From: Acanthornis magna
Taxonomy: Eukaryota > Chordata > Aves > Passeriformes > Acanthizidae
DNA: 64,000 nt
Assembly (NCBI GenBank): GCA_036785705.1
Contig: JAWUZG010000028.1
Location: 62,001 to 126,000, forward strand
Direction of reading: 5' to 3'
Of the stretch, positions 11,721-25,200 are shown in pieces. The notes under the pieces are model-generated. The model ran no database searches and was not told the DNA's origin. It saw only the letters and a list, made by a program, of their open reading frames with translations. Both the position numbers and the translations under genes were made by a program. Position 1 is the stretch's first letter, and each line of letters begins with the position of its first letter.

Positions 11721-14700
11721 AAAGTTTCTTGACAATTTCATTTAATGTAAAAAAGTCACATCCTAGAAGCAATGGGAATCAGTTTTAAAAATTTCAAAAT
11801 TTGAAAATACAAAAGGAAATCTAGATTTGAAATTAAGGGCTTTTTCAGTAAAGTAATGATCAATTCCATGAAGAATTCTACAAATTCTTCTTCTTGAGGT
11901 TTCAGGAGATTATAAGAGCAAACCGTCAAACTTAGGTGATTAAATGAAAGAATTAAATCCATCTTGAGACTCTTAAAGAAAAATGTTTTGGAAGAAGTTA
12001 ATATCCACTCGACCTCTCATTTAATTCTGATTAAATCTCTGAGTGGCTAAGACTAAATCTTGGATTTTCTGAATGGACTTACGCTTATAGATATGTTTGG
12101 TCATAGAAGCATTCCCTGCTATTTCAGTAGAGTTACTCATGTGATTAAAGTCAAGCATGTGTATTGCTGTTGCTTTGGTGGTCTAAAATCTATGTATGAA
12201 AGTCTTAAGATGTTGGTCAAAGTAGGATCATTTAAACAGGAATGATTTAGAAGAGAATCAAACTTCCATTATTCGTCCTTCAATGGGACTTTTTCCATAC
12301 TGTAACACATATGGGTGCTTGGATATAACTTAACTTTTGCAAAAAAAAAAGAATCTAATCAATCAAGATCCAAGATTTCCAACTCATGTCAACCCCCGTA
12401 TTAAATACAAGACAAAACCTTTAGAGAAACCACTCCGAGCAACCCTTCCTTCCTTATGTATTCTGTCTTGATTGCAAGCCCCATAGAATGGCATCTAATG
12501 TAGAGATCCAAACCTGGGATTAGGATCCAAGCCTTCTCTTGCTCCTCTGATTCAAGAGCACGGACAAACCATTGTGTTCGAATTGAAGGAATGAAATCCT
12601 GGCAGCACACATAGTCAGCTGTTCTTCTGCTGAACCCTCTGAAGCCCAAGTTATTCCCCAAAAACCTCAGCCTTGATCTGCCCAATATATACAAATGAGC
12701 TTAACTTTAAACACTGATAGTACCATTTACCTCGTTAACTGGAGCCAGATGAATAATTCATAGTGCATAATTTATCCAATGAATCTCACTTCTTTTTGTG
12801 TTTGTGAATTGTCTGCAGATAGATTCTTGATTGGACTCTTCATCTAAAATTATTTGCAGGCTTTTTGGTGAATCATAATCAGTCTGCAGATTGCTTGTGA
12901 GCCGTACACAGCGAGCAGTCACAGTTTGCAGCTCATGCTGTGTGGGTTCACTGTAGGAACGTCAAGGTAACACTCCTGTTCCCTCCCTGGAAAGCCTTAT
13001 GTAACCAACCAACAGCAGGATGAATTTCAAACGGCACATATGAGCGTAAAACTTGGAAATTCACACCCTCGCTGAGCGTTGTTGTCAAATTCAGAATCTC
13101 CCCTCTGTGAAGGGTCAAACAGTGCTACAGAAAGGTAAATATCAAAGCTGCCCGTGCACCCACAGCAAATCTGAGGGCTTGGAAACATGGGCAAAGCTCC
13201 TGGAGGGTGACAAGTTTCAGCCTAACAGCTGGTCCATGATAGCTGCCCCTGTGAATGATCTCAGGCTGAGGAAACCTGGATTAACTGAGCCTCTCCTCAA
13301 AGAATGCTCAACTGCCCCATCACTTTGGTCTTGCCGTGGGCTGAGTTCTCCTGTGGATGCAAATTAGTGATCACAGGGTGAGTTCTTCCTGTGCCTGAGG
13401 CTGGAAGGGGTTTTCTCTGCCTAGCTACCCTATTTGCTCTGGAGAAGATGATCTCAACCCTGGCAAAGTATCTTCTGCAGGGGTAATGAGATTTCTTGAC
13501 AAGAGTTCAGATCCACTGTGTGCAGTAAAGCTGTTGGGGCAGTTTTGTCAAGATTTCCCCACCAATCCTGCACTGGCATCTAAAATAAGGGACAAGAAGC
13601 CAGCCTGCTTTTGACCCCCACAGTTCCCACCACTGTTTTCATTGTACCTAAGGGACCTGACTGTGGTGTGAGAAGAAGCAGAGATTTCCTTTTCCACTTT
13701 CCCTACCCAGTTCGGCAGAGTTCCCTAAGAAAATCCTTCAAACCTTCTTGACCTTATGGCAATTTAAACACTGCCTTGCCATAAACCACAAGCTTACAGA
13801 GTGGATTTGGTTTGCTAAATTAGGATTTGATTCTAGGTTGGGAGATTTTGTCTGATTAAATCAATCTTTGCTAAAAACTACCATAATAACCCTGCAACAA
13901 CCAGAAGCATGCAAGCCCAAAACCAACACGCTGTAGCCCAGGGCCTTGTTCAATATGTAAAGATTAATACAATTTGAAAAAAAAAACCTCTCTGCTATCA
14001 TAAATCAGTCCCCAAAGTGGTCAGATGTGGACTAGACTTTCAAATACATCATTTTGCAGTGAAAGAGGCAGCGATGAATATGCAGAAGAGGATGGGAGCT
14101 GTCAGAAGCGTGCAGATGAAACCACGTGATCAGGCGCCCCTTTGACCCCTGTATCAGATTTTGAAGGGAAAAGTCTAGTTTTAAGCACTGTCTCAGAATA
14201 CAAAGCAACTGTGTCTACCACCACTCCACGTACTGCTGAACAAAGACGTGGGTTTTGCAGGAGGAAGATCACAAACTCTGAGAGGATCTCCCAGGCTCAA
14301 CATTTGTTCAAACATGAGGAAAAAGACAAGTAAAAAAAAAATTAACGAGTATCAGGCTGCATGTGGCTCCAAAGAGACTATAGGGGACCAGAATTTTATA
14401 CTTTTAAGAGGAATAGATGCTGTGATTACCATCAGCCAAGACAATGTGTACAGCATCCCAGCTTTGCCATGCCTGTCAATTTTGGCACAATAGTTTGACA
14501 TGAAAAGCACAAATGGAAAACGATGGCAGTGAACAACTTTAGGGTAAGTGAGCTCCAGTGGTGAAGTGATGTATTTTCTTGATGCCTGAGGAAATATTTG
14601 GTCTTGACAGGTGGATCATTAGCTGCATTGCACAAGACTGTAGGAAAAGGGAATTATAGGAGTAGCATGGGAACTTATTCCTGGCCTTGATCTGCCATCA

Positions 14701-16795
14701 GATTTTAAGAAAACTCTCTTGGAGTTAAACACAGTACCTGCATGGAGCTTCTCAAAATAACATTGTCTGTGCTCTGATTCAGGGTAGCATACACGTGTCT
14801 AAAAGATAAAGATACTGTAGGTACTGCGTTGCTGATTCCTGTATTGGTAAACTGCCTTGGATATCTGCTCCAGCTTGTGAAAACACAGCTAAGAAGTCAG
14901 TCTGTGATCCAGACTGTGGTCACCAGCTAGACCCACATGGTTTGTGCTATCAACAGGCTGCATCTCACCCCTGAGACCAGGAGCTAAACACAAGCTCTCA
15001 GTTTGTGGGGGGTTCAAGGAATGAAGTAATAGATTAACCCATTTCCTACAAATCCAGTGACACATTTAGCATAATCTCATTCAACCCTCAAGTCATAATA
15101 GCAAACTTCATGAGCCCTTTCTGGTTTCCAAGCCTGCCTGAAAACATCACCATGTAAAGAGTCTGGAATCCAGGAATCCAGAGCCACAGGAATGAGCCTG
15201 GCACTCACAGCCCTTTCTCCAGACAGGATCTGCAGGAATGAACCAGCCACTGGAGGGGACAAGGGCTACACATGTCCCACCAACAAGTTTGGGTAATACT
15301 GAGCCACTTGCTCTCGCCCATAAATTCTTTCCTGCGGCACAGCAGTCTGATGTAATGAACACTTTACATGACCCACGAGCTTACAGCTTTTGCTCTGTGC
15401 ATGTGCCATTGATTAGAGTGGTTGCAGATGGTTTTATTTTAGGTAATCAAGCTTGCTGAGCTTTGCCAGCGTCAGAACAAAGGCATAGTTTCCCCACTCA
15501 CTAACCAAATTTGTGGCCAAGACACTTGAATTGATATGAGCTCGGATGGATGGTGAGAAAGCAGGGAGGGGGGAGAGAGCAGCTTGCCCATGTACCCCAA
15601 GCCAGGTGGCTCATACCTCTGCACACCACATTTTATGTCCACCTTAGAGCAATCACATCCCCTTTTACTCCTAAAGAGTGGGAAGGGGAGAAACACTTTA
15701 TTTTTTAACAACTCCCATGCTGCCCTGCTGTATCAACACAATACACTGAGCTGCAGGAAACAAAGGAGAAAACAACAGCAGCCACAAAACCCCACACAAA
15801 CACTAAAGCCCCTGGAGACGGAATTCCTCCTTTGAGATGTCCCCTCTGAAGTCTCCAGGCCCTACTGCAGAATGTTGCTTCACATGTTATTTGACCAGTG
15901 CTCCCCTGCCATTCCCACTCAGCTGGAAAATCTCTGCAGGCTCCTTCCCTGGGGAGGCAGTCGAGGGAAAAGACAGAATAGTTATATGAAGCTACAGAGT
16001 CACTCAAACAAAATTGCTGTTGCATGAAAGCTTCTAAAGCTCCCTGTTATTTAACCATTCATGTCTGTCCCAAAAGAGCCCAGTTTTATGGGATACTTAC
16101 TAAATTTATGTCTCAGTGAAGCGAGTAGAGGGTATGAAGGAGCATGAAAGGTCTGGTCGTTTGAGATTTTGGGAGTCTCTAGGACATGCAGGGTGGTGTT
16201 GGGACTGGTACAGTGGAAATTCCGCTCTCTTTTCCCTTTCCCATATACAAAGGGATAAATTGAAGCAATGGAAGCATATAAGGAAAAATGCATCTTCTTC
16301 CCAAGTTGTTGCTGGCTGAGACAGCAGAAAGGACTGTGATCTTCCTAATAGTCACTTTGTGGCCTTTGTTTAAAGCTGTGCATTGTACCTATAGGACAAG
16401 GGAACTAAACATAAAAAGAGATGGGGGGAAAGAAAAATGGGGGGGAAATATTGTAAGAGAGAAATCAACATAAAGCATTTAGTAGCTGGGGTGACATAAA
16501 CAAAGTGCATTTAGAATCACAGACACTCATCTTCAGGGATGGGAGGGGAGAGGGTTGTTTTATTCTGAGTTTTTCTTCTTCTTATTTTTCAGATTAGGAG
16601 TTTGCAGTTCTCTGCTGAGCTGTAAGGTCTCAGAGGCACTGCCTACTGGGAGGTTTGGATCAGTGTAAGCTGGGGCATTTCCAGCAGACAGGTTTATTAA
16701 CTGATTTACTGACCACATGCATTTTGCTATTCAGCAAACCCAAACTATTCAGCTGGTCTCTATCTTTTCCTGTTCTCCACACCTCCCCATCACTA
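11721..16795. other. Unique non-coding sequence
   Basis: No gene is supported. Homopolymer A runs occur near 12342, 13979 and 14331. The block 12700-12900 is AT-rich with homeodomain-like words such as ATAATTCATA and CATAATTTAT, and could be regulatory. Remaining frames are short and overlap on both strands. Confidence 0.5.
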
Positions 16796-17490
16796 ATCAT
16801 AGAATCACACAATCACAGAATCATTTAGGCTGGAACAGACCTCTAAGCTCAGAGTCCAACCATTAACTCCATGCTGACAAATCCATCACTAAACCATGTC
16901 CCTAAATGCCATGCCTACACATCTGAATACCTCCAGGGATGGTGACTCCACCGCTGCCCTGGACAGCCTGCACCAGTGCTTGACAACCTTTTAGATGAAG
17001 AACTTTTTCTTACTATCCAATTTAAACTTCCCCTGGTGCAATTTGTGATGTTTTGCACTTGTCCCCTTGCTTTACTTTGGAGAAGAGACCAATCTCCCCC
17101 TGGCTACACCCTTCCTTCAAGAAGATCCCCCCTGAAACTCCTTTTCTCCAGGCTGAGCCCCCCAGCTCTCCCAGACGCTCCTCATCCAATTTGTGCTTCA
17201 GACCTTTCCCCAGTTCCCTTGCCCTTCTCTGGACACACCCCAGCACCTCAATGTCCTTCTTGTCATGAGTGGCACAAAAATGAGCACAGGATTTGAGGTG
17301 TGGCCTCGCCAGCGCTGCGTACAGCTGACAGTCATTTCCCTGGTCCCGCTGGCCACACTATTTTCGATCCAGGCCGGGAGCCACTGGCCTCTCACCCACC
17401 TGGGCACAGCTGGATCCTGTTCACCTGCTCTTGACCGACACCCTAGGTTCTTCCCCCCTGTGCACCTTTCAGCCACTCTTACATTGGCTC
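16796..17490 (-). mobile_element. CR1 non-LTR retrotransposon, 5'-truncated 3' end
   Basis: The left edge (16796-16830) has the repeated ATAGAATCA/CACAGAATCA octamer-like units that form the 3' terminus of avian CR1, followed by a GGCTGGAACAGACC-like segment, so the element is on the minus strand with its 3' end at 16796. Further in, the minus strand encodes decayed ORF2 C-terminal sequence, for example LDEERLGELG inside a frame at 17022-17246. Similarity to CR1 fades around 17490. Stops and frame changes show it is dead. CR1 normally encodes an endonuclease plus reverse transcriptase and inserts 5'-truncated. This copy retains only the tail. Boundaries are uncertain by about 30 bases. Confidence 0.93.
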
Positions 17491-19005
17491 AGGTGGCACA
17501 GAGCCACCAAATGTCCTTCTGTGGCCTCTGTTAGGGCTGCAGCTTGAACTTTCTCTGGGGAGTGTCTTTTACAGTCCAGAAGAGATTCACCCTCCATTTC
17601 AACATCAGCGTACACAAGGTACCACCTTAACTATTTGACCACCACTTATAATTTTTAATAATGTGCAACACACAGAGTGAAAACAGCATGCCATGAAAAG
17701 ATTACCCAACCAAAACCCCTACCTATTATATGGGCTTAATATGGCTCAAGAGAAAAATGGTTTCTATAAAGCACACTCTCCAGGTTTAATGATGAATTTA
17801 CTAATTTGAAGGACTTGCTTTATGTTCTTTGCACTAGAGAGCATTTAAAAAAGAAGATGAAAAAGAAATGCAAGCTTTCAAAGTAACACTTTGGAAAAAA
17901 ACCCATTCAACATTTGAGAAAAAAAGCTTCAAAAGTTTGTATCTGTTCTCCAGCAAGTCAAACGATGGATATTTTTCCCCTCAGTATTCTGGGGTTTTTG
18001 AGCATTAGCATTTTCAAGTTTGTAACAGTTCTTTTTCTCTTATTCTGTGTTGCCTGTTGAAGTAGAAAGTCTCCTTGGTATACAACATCATGGACTTCAA
18101 GGAACCTAACCTAAATGATGAGCACATATATCCTCAAGAGGTCAGAGGAGAAGTTGTGGCCACTAAGTTTCACATGAAAATTAAAGATAAACAAAGCCAC
18201 TCCCTCCCTAAAGGTACCACAGTGAGGATTTGTTGGCTGACCATGATCCATGTTGTTTTAGCTCCTGAGCCACCCCTTGCCAGGGACAGACAGACATACA
18301 GAGCAGGTCCTACAGTGGCACCTTCCCCTGTATTCCACCAATTAACTCCATAAAACTAGTGAAAGCACTTTTCCCACAAATTTCACATCTCTGGAGGAAT
18401 TTTCTGGTGTCTGTGGAGAGCGATACTAACACTGCAACTTTTCTCTAGGGAACACATTAACAGAGTTTGGCTTCTACACTGTTTTTTTTAGTGAAACTTC
18501 TAGGAATTAAATGTCTTGAGACTTGTGACAAATTTGATTGAAACAGGCCAGGAGGTTTAGAAGGTAGCAAGGGGATATTTATATGGGCACAGAAATCATA
18601 TAATTCTTAGTTCCCATCAAAAAAGTCTTATTTCTCAAGGAAAATAGGCTGGAAATACACCTCCTATCCTTCCTCACATGCACAGAGATACTTGTTGAAA
18701 GGCCAGTGACCATTAATTTCATGTTTATATTTTTGTTTCCGTATGCAGAAACAAGTGTCCTAATCTTACATTGGCATCCAATGTCCCAATGGCCTACCAG
18801 AAGAAAACTGTTGTCAAGGTATTTTGGCCTCACCAGAGGAAGAAATATTGAGGCTTGCAATATTGGCTAATTTTGCAAACAGGGACAGCATCTATACACC
18901 AAACATTAATGCAACCACTGGTTTTCATGGCACAGCCAATTACTTTGTTGTGGAATTATTTTGACTAAATCAGTTTATAAATGTTTAGCTCTTGGCACAG
19001 ATCTG
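17491..19005. other. Unique non-coding sequence
   Basis: No gene, repeat or RNA gene is recognised. Composition is AT-rich, especially 17640-18060. Reading frames are short and without domain signatures. Confidence 0.55.
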
Positions 19006-19045
19006 AAAAAAAAAAAAAAAAAGAAGAAAAAAAAAAAAAAAAAAA
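19006..19045 (+). repeat. Poly-A tract of about 40 bases
   Basis: Two A runs of about 17 and 18 bases are separated by GAAGA-like interruptions and followed by five G. It is the longest homopolymer tract in the window. No retroposed body is recognisable upstream, so a simple repeat or an old processed-transcript tail are both possible. Confidence 0.85.
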
Positions 19046-22000
19046 GGGGGACCTTGCTTAATCATGACACAAAGACCTCTTTCAGAGGCTTGTTAAAGAA
19101 TGAGACCTGCACGTAAAGTGATATCCTCATTGTGAGTGTGTAATGGGATCTCCTCTGCAGTCAAATCACTTTCCTCTTAAAGGGACTGACTCAGAATTGG
19201 GAAAAGTGTTTTGCCAATCATTGAGCCCTTCAAAACCAACTCAGAAGACCAACACTTGTCAGTACCTGACAGCTATCCAGTTACCTTCTTTGCAAATCCA
19301 CCCAGAGAGGTTTTCAGCCATGCTCCTGCTGAACAGACAATCCTATTAACAGAACATCCTACCCCAGATATAAAGTAGGGTTCTCCATCTGAACAACAGC
19401 ACAACCTAACAAGACCATGAGGATCAGCTTATTCCCTCTTCCTTCCAGGCTGTTAAGCTGAGGACAGAGCTAAGACACATCAGCAGCCTGGGCTGTATGG
19501 TGCCTCTGTACACGCTGTACCTGTTCTGTAGATAAAAAAGGAACTTCAATTTCTAGTGCTGTCAATGCAGTGACTTTTAATCAGTAAATTCCCTTTCTAA
19601 GACAGGCAAGAAAAAAAAAGTCCTCATCTGAAAAAAATATCAAATGCATTTTCAGCCAGAAGACATAAATATAACCAGAAAGCCATTTGGAAATGCTTTC
19701 ATCTGACAACTGACATGCTTAGATCATCTGCAGCCCACCCTGTGCTTTTCTCACTAGAGAAATTAAACACTAGAACTGCTGCTGCTTTGAATACTCCCCT
19801 TAAATATTTTCTGGCACAGACTTTCCCAAAGGCAGCAGTGGAAGTCTCTCTGCTTAACACAGGCAAATATTTCTCTCCTTTACATGAGACACCACAGAGT
19901 ACCTACGCTGGGACATGGGTACAAACAGGTTAAGATTTAAGAATTGTGGAAAATTGCCTACTTGAGAGGGTCTGGCACTCTTATGCTGCATGGGGATCTT
20001 TGGTCCCACCTCCTTTATCACCTGCCCTGATCCATTTCTGATCAGATTCCATCTAATTATGCCCCAAATCCCTTGTTTTGTATATTTGGAAAGATTTTTC
20101 TTCTTCAGTGACGTGTGGGTCCACATGTCCGCTCTGGACTCTGCATCCAAGCTCTGGTGTGCCCTGTAAAGGTTGGGTCTTGCCCAAACAAGGGCTTTTC
20201 CTGTGGCCAGCACCTCAGGCTGTGCACAGCTCCCCTGGCTCAGCAAAGGTCCATTTGGGGGGGTAGAACATGATCCCAAAAAAAACCAGCTCTGAAATCA
20301 GTGTAGAACCCCTCCCCTCTGCAGGGGTTACAGTGACCACAGAATAACATTCCCTGCAGAGGCCCTTGGGACTGCTCTGGCTTCTTGCTCAAGGTGTGAT
20401 TTGACATATCCAAACTGAAATGTAATTCTTTGACGAGGGGGTTCACTCTGTCACTTGTCACTTCAAGCCCCCATACAAGGTTTGAAGTTCTCAGCAACTT
20501 CCAGGAAAACAGTGAGCAGTAAGCAGGCGGCTTCGGCTGCGGGGGGCTAAATCCCAAAATTCTCTTATTTTCTTGGTTCATCAGAGGACAACTTAACAGC
20601 CAGGGCATGGTGCAGTGTTGAGTCATACCTACACATGGCAGCTGACTGAGGCATATACACAGCTTTACTCCAAATCTCTGCAAATCCATGCAAAGTCCAA
20701 ATTCATGCGAAGGCCTTGCTCCTAAGAGCTACCTGAAGCCTGGGTCATCTTAGGCAGACAGCAGTGCTGATCTGAGCCACAAATCTTACAGGACAGGGAC
20801 AGGACAGGTATATTGGGGGCTGGTGCTTCCACGGCCCACTGCAGAGAGCAGAAAAACTTCTCCACAACAGAAGCACTTGCTATAGAAAGTGTCCTAACAA
20901 ACAGGGCTGCAAATCAGCAATCCTCCATGAATACATCTTTCAGGACTGAAACATTTGTTGAGAGATGGACCCCAGCCAGAAACAAGCATTTGGCGAGTGC
21001 CTAAATTAAGTTAACATTTGCAGCCATGATAGACTTGGTCTAAAACACCAGGATGCAATCAGTCAATTGAATTACAGCATCTTAAAGTGGCAAGGTAAAA
21101 ATTAATTGCTTCTTGTTGTGAGTTAAGCACAGCAGTGGACATCTCAGTGACAAGGGGTAAAGTCAAACTGCAGGTTCTGTAAGAGAAATAGGCAAAGAAA
21201 ATGCACAAGGGTAGGTGCAGTATCTCGGCTGACAGGTAGGACCTAGACAAGCCCACAATTACTTTTCATGTTCCTGTGTGTTATATCCTTGTGTATGTCG
21301 TGCAGATCTGTGTGGTCCTTTCATTCAGAAGTAGTGACATTTCACTGGCACATGCCTCAGTGCAGATGGAGCTGCTCAGTTATAAAGATGTCCTGTTCTC
21401 GGTGCCAGTGTAGATGGGTCACGGCTCTACCACCCCACAAACCAAGTTCTAGGGTGTCTAGTCCTCCAGCAAAAGCCCTGTGGCCAGAAAACACATAAAT
21501 AACTAAATCACCACCACCCAAAAACACCACAACCAAACCCATATCCAAATGTTTCTAAACGTATTCAAGGAAATTACCTAGTCCAGGAAGACTTTATTTC
21601 AGGTTAGGGTCGTTTTCCTCCCATGGTCAGCAGATGGGCATCATGAACATCAGATTGCCCACGCTGGCTATGGAAATGCAATTGTGTGCCTGAGACACAT
21701 CCAGTGACTTCGTGTTGGTGTAACAGACTGTGCTGCAGGAGCCGCACCAAGTTCTCTCTGCAATGGGAATGGTGTGGACACATCAGCTGTAATTTAGGTG
21801 TCTGAGTAATTGTGGCCATCTGGGCTGCCTTAGCAGCTTGTGTCTGGACCTGGCTGCCACTGCAGAATGGGTCTACCTCTGCCCAATCCGTGAGGACATC
21901 TCAGCTGTGCAGTGGCACTTCAAGTGGCATGAAAAGTTGCCTGAATATTGCATTTAGGAAGCTGAGCCATGTGCAGGGTGGTCACTGGTGGAGCTCTAAA

Positions 22001-23122
22001 AGCTGCAGCCAGACATGCACATCAACAGCTGAAATAGGGGTATAATTTTACTACTATTAGCTATATTCCCCTCAGACCACTACTATGAGAGTGTTTTTTT
22101 TTTTTCTTTAAATGCTTTATTTCACGAATCTGGCAAAAGGTGTAGAAAACAAAGCAGAAAGAGGTGACTAGGTGCTGCCACATCTGTCATAACCCCCTAG
22201 GGACTGAGGAAAGAATCCAATGGAGCCAAAGGGGAGCAGCCTTGGAAGACATCTGTAGAAGGGACATCTGCAGCTGCAGCCCAAGCTCCCCCCAGGTTTG
22301 CTTGACCAGAGATCAGGCCACCTCAAAGTCAGAGAGGATTATCTTACTGCACAGTTTGCTTTCCTGTGGTTATGAATGAACAAGACTCATCCGGACAGTT
22401 TTTCAATGGTCACACTCCCTTTTTCTTTTAATGAAAGTTGAGGGTCATATTTGACCATATGACTCCAGGATCTGGGAATTTAAAAAACGTGTAAACAAGT
22501 TTACAAAGTGGCTGTGCTGAACTTGGTGTCTCAGCCTTGGACCAGCTCTTCACATCACAACTTTGTATTCAGGTATTGCATGAGAGATGAACCAAGCAGT
22601 GCCACCAGGAGAGCTCAGGCCCATGGGTTACCAAAAATGTCTTTTCCTCATGCCTGAAGATGCTCAGAGCCCATCAAGTAAATGCTCAGTTTATCAGGTC
22701 TTGCATGCCAAGGCTGCATGATGATTTGGGCTCAGCAGGATTTAGTCGGGAGATAACCTCACAGTGTCACTCCACAGGAAAACTTTCTGTCTTTCACCAG
22801 AGCTCCCTTGGTACACCATTCTGCTTTCTTTCATGGAGTTCTCCCCCTATTTCTGCACTATTTCTTCAAGAGGACTTATGACCAACCAGCTACAAAGAGG
22901 GGAGGAATCAAGGATCAGTGGCAAGAGCTGTGAGATGGGTGTCTAGAGTTTGGCCATGAACTTCATCATCAGTATCTGAGTAAAGCACCTCAAAATGCCA
23001 AGATTCATGGCTTCCTGGGGTGACTGTGAGCCTCCCTATCAGGCCTCTGGGGACAGCTCAGGGCAGCTGTGAGCCACAGCAGGTGATGGAGTTTCACCAG
23101 AGATGGTTCACGTTGCATGCTC
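19046..23122. other. Unique non-coding sequence
   Basis: No gene is supported. A GGACA-rich short repeat lies at about 20789-20810 and a T run at 22094-22105. A 149-codon minus-strand frame at 20240-20689 and several frames at 21.3-22.0 kb resemble no known protein and show no splice context. Confidence 0.5.
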
Positions 23123-23152
23123 TACATAAACACAAGGATTTGTGTTTATGTA
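23123..23152. other. Perfect 13-bp inverted repeat with 4-base loop
   Basis: The left arm 23123-23135 (TACATAAACACAA) is the exact reverse complement of the right arm 23140-23152, with the loop GGAT between. The arm contains a forkhead-like core (TAAACA) on both strands. It could be a hairpin in RNA, a paired factor-binding site or the end of a decayed element. No mature small-RNA pattern can be inferred from sequence alone. Confidence 0.75.
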
Positions 23153-24264
23153 AAGGCCACAAATGGGCAGGGAGAGATGGGCAGTGAAGGCTGTGGTTCA
23201 CACGACAGGCTTTCACAGCTCACCGTGCCAGTTCAACTGCAAAACCTCCTGGTGCTTAAATGGTGAAGTTCACACTCCCTCTCTGGAGGGGACAGAAGGT
23301 AATGGTACTCAGCTGTGACTATGACTATGCCAAATACCATTTGCTTATCCGAGATGAACACAGATGGTCATATTTCCCTCTGTTTATTTTTGTTGAATGG
23401 CCTTTTCAGCTTGCCTAGTCTGTGACCTTCTCCTAAAAATGGGTAGATACGGTTTTTCTGGGATGCTGGGTTTCCTCTTTCTTCCAGAGGCAAACTAAAG
23501 GCTCTGCTGGTATCATCTGTGAGGACACAAATGGACCAAAAATGACTTTATATTTTCACTTAGTTCCTTGCGAAATGCAATTTTAGGAGGAAAAAAAATG
23601 CATCCAGGTACACATGAGAAGAGTGTCCAGCCAGGTGCTTTTCAAGTTCAGGTTATGCAGACTGTGAATAACAGGATTCATGAGTTATTGCACTGTACTC
23701 TAATACCTGGCACTTTTCATCTTCAAAGTAAAAGTGCAGTCTAATATAAAAAGACATTCAAATCAGTGCATTTAAATACAAAGTGGAGTAAATCACTAAA
23801 CTATATTTTAACATGTCAAAGGTAATAAAAAAAGGAACTAGGTGTAATCAAACAGTGCCTGACACCTTGGGCACTGATGAAAAGGCAATCCTGGGTGTGT
23901 GGGACCCCCAAAAAGCTTTCAGACTATAGGGAAGAGAGCTGGTGGAGTCTAAGCATCACGAAAGCTCAGCACTCCAACCCCAGCTGCACTGCACATAGTT
24001 TGGAGTTACGTTCGCCCTTTAACTTTTAGTTAATTTAAAAAGTCATTGGCTTTAGCATGGCAAAGGCAATATTAAAAAACTTGTCTACTGTATCAGTTAT
24101 TGAATATTTTGAGGTTTTTTTGTACTGGATCACTCATATACACATAACAAGAGGCACAGCAGATCAGCATTCATGTATTGTACAGAATAATAAATGTAAA
24201 GAGTGAAAAGGACCTGGCCTGGAGCTCCAGTCTCTCAGATTTTCTCAGGAGCTCAGGTGAGAAA
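23153..24264. other. Unique non-coding sequence
   Basis: No gene or repeat is recognised. The second half (23690-24190) is AT-rich. Reading frames are very short here. Confidence 0.55.
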
Positions 24265-24480
24265 TTCACAGAATCATAAAATGGTTTGGGTTGGAAGGGA
24301 CCTTAAAGATCAGCTCATTCCAACTCCCTACCATGGGCAGGGACACCTTCCACTAGGCAAGTTGCTCAGAGCCCCATCCAGCCTGGCCTTAAATGCTTCC
24401 AGGACATCTCCCACAGCTTCTCTGGGCAACCTGTGCCAGGGCCTCAGCACCGTCACAGAAAGGAATGGTAAATTGCTTCC
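24265..24480 (-). mobile_element. CR1 retrotransposon 3'-end fragment
   Basis: The segment opens with TCACAGAATCATAAAATGG and continues with GGTTTGGGTTGGAAGGGACC, the standard 3' terminus of avian CR1 read on the complement, so the element is on the minus strand. The following 150 bases (GCAGGGACACCTTCCACTAG onward) also follow the CR1 tail. Similarity stops near 24480. It is a strongly 5'-truncated copy of about 215 bases with no usable frame. It keeps the canonical tail more closely than the other copies, suggesting a relatively younger insertion. Confidence 0.95.
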
Positions 24481-25120
24481 CTTGCCTCAGAGAAGCTGAG
24501 TGCCCCAATGATATCTCCCACCTCTTTTCAAGGGATGAAGTCATGATAATGCAAATTCCAAAGTACACCACCTTTGGGCTGCTAGATCCTCCTCAAAATA
24601 TTTTTGCACAAAACCCATTCAAAGTTCACTTTCCTCAGCAATGATAGACTTAATATTTAGTAGGAAAAAAAGCCCTCAAAGGCTCCTTCTCTCCAGTAGG
24701 TCTCTAGAGGATCTTCATTTCAGTATAAATGCATTACATCCAGGATGGCTCTGACTGGATGCAGTGAGCCAAATATTTATTATTTTTTATTATTAAGAGA
24801 GCTGATGATGACTATTTAAGCCAATACCCTGCAAGGTCAGACTCCATGGTGGTTATGTTTAGACTTACAGTTTGCAATATTCTTGGCCATCATGTTATAT
24901 TTAATTATTTTATGTTTAAGCCAAGGGATTTTGGAGTCAAGCAGCACCCACTCAGCCATCCGACACACATTTGTGGAGATGTCACCTCTGCAAAGCGAAC
25001 TTTGCTCTATTGGGAGCACTCTGAGCTCCATAAACAATGTCACATGAATTTCAGGTGCCAGGAGATCCCATGGGGCTCAGTAATTACAATGTCATTCTAG
25101 CAGCAAACACGGCTTTACAT
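24481..25120. other. Unique non-coding sequence
   Basis: No gene is supported. The block 24780-24930 is AT-rich with TTATTATTTTT and TTTAATTATTTT words. No repeat family is recognised. Confidence 0.5.
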
Positions 25121-25200
25121 TATTGCCTACTGATTATTAACTAATACTGATAATTAGCTGATAATTAACTAATAATTATTGCTTACTGATAATTAACAAA
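25121..25200. repeat. AT-rich local repeat with CTGATWATTA core
   Basis: Segments 25121-25144 and 25177-25200 are 21 of 24 identical at a spacing of 56 bases. Between and within them the word CTGATAATTA occurs at 25147, 25158 and 25186, and CTGATTATTA at 25130. This is a short diverged tandem or duplicated cluster. Each copy contains a homeodomain-type ATTA/TAAT core. Confidence 0.7.
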
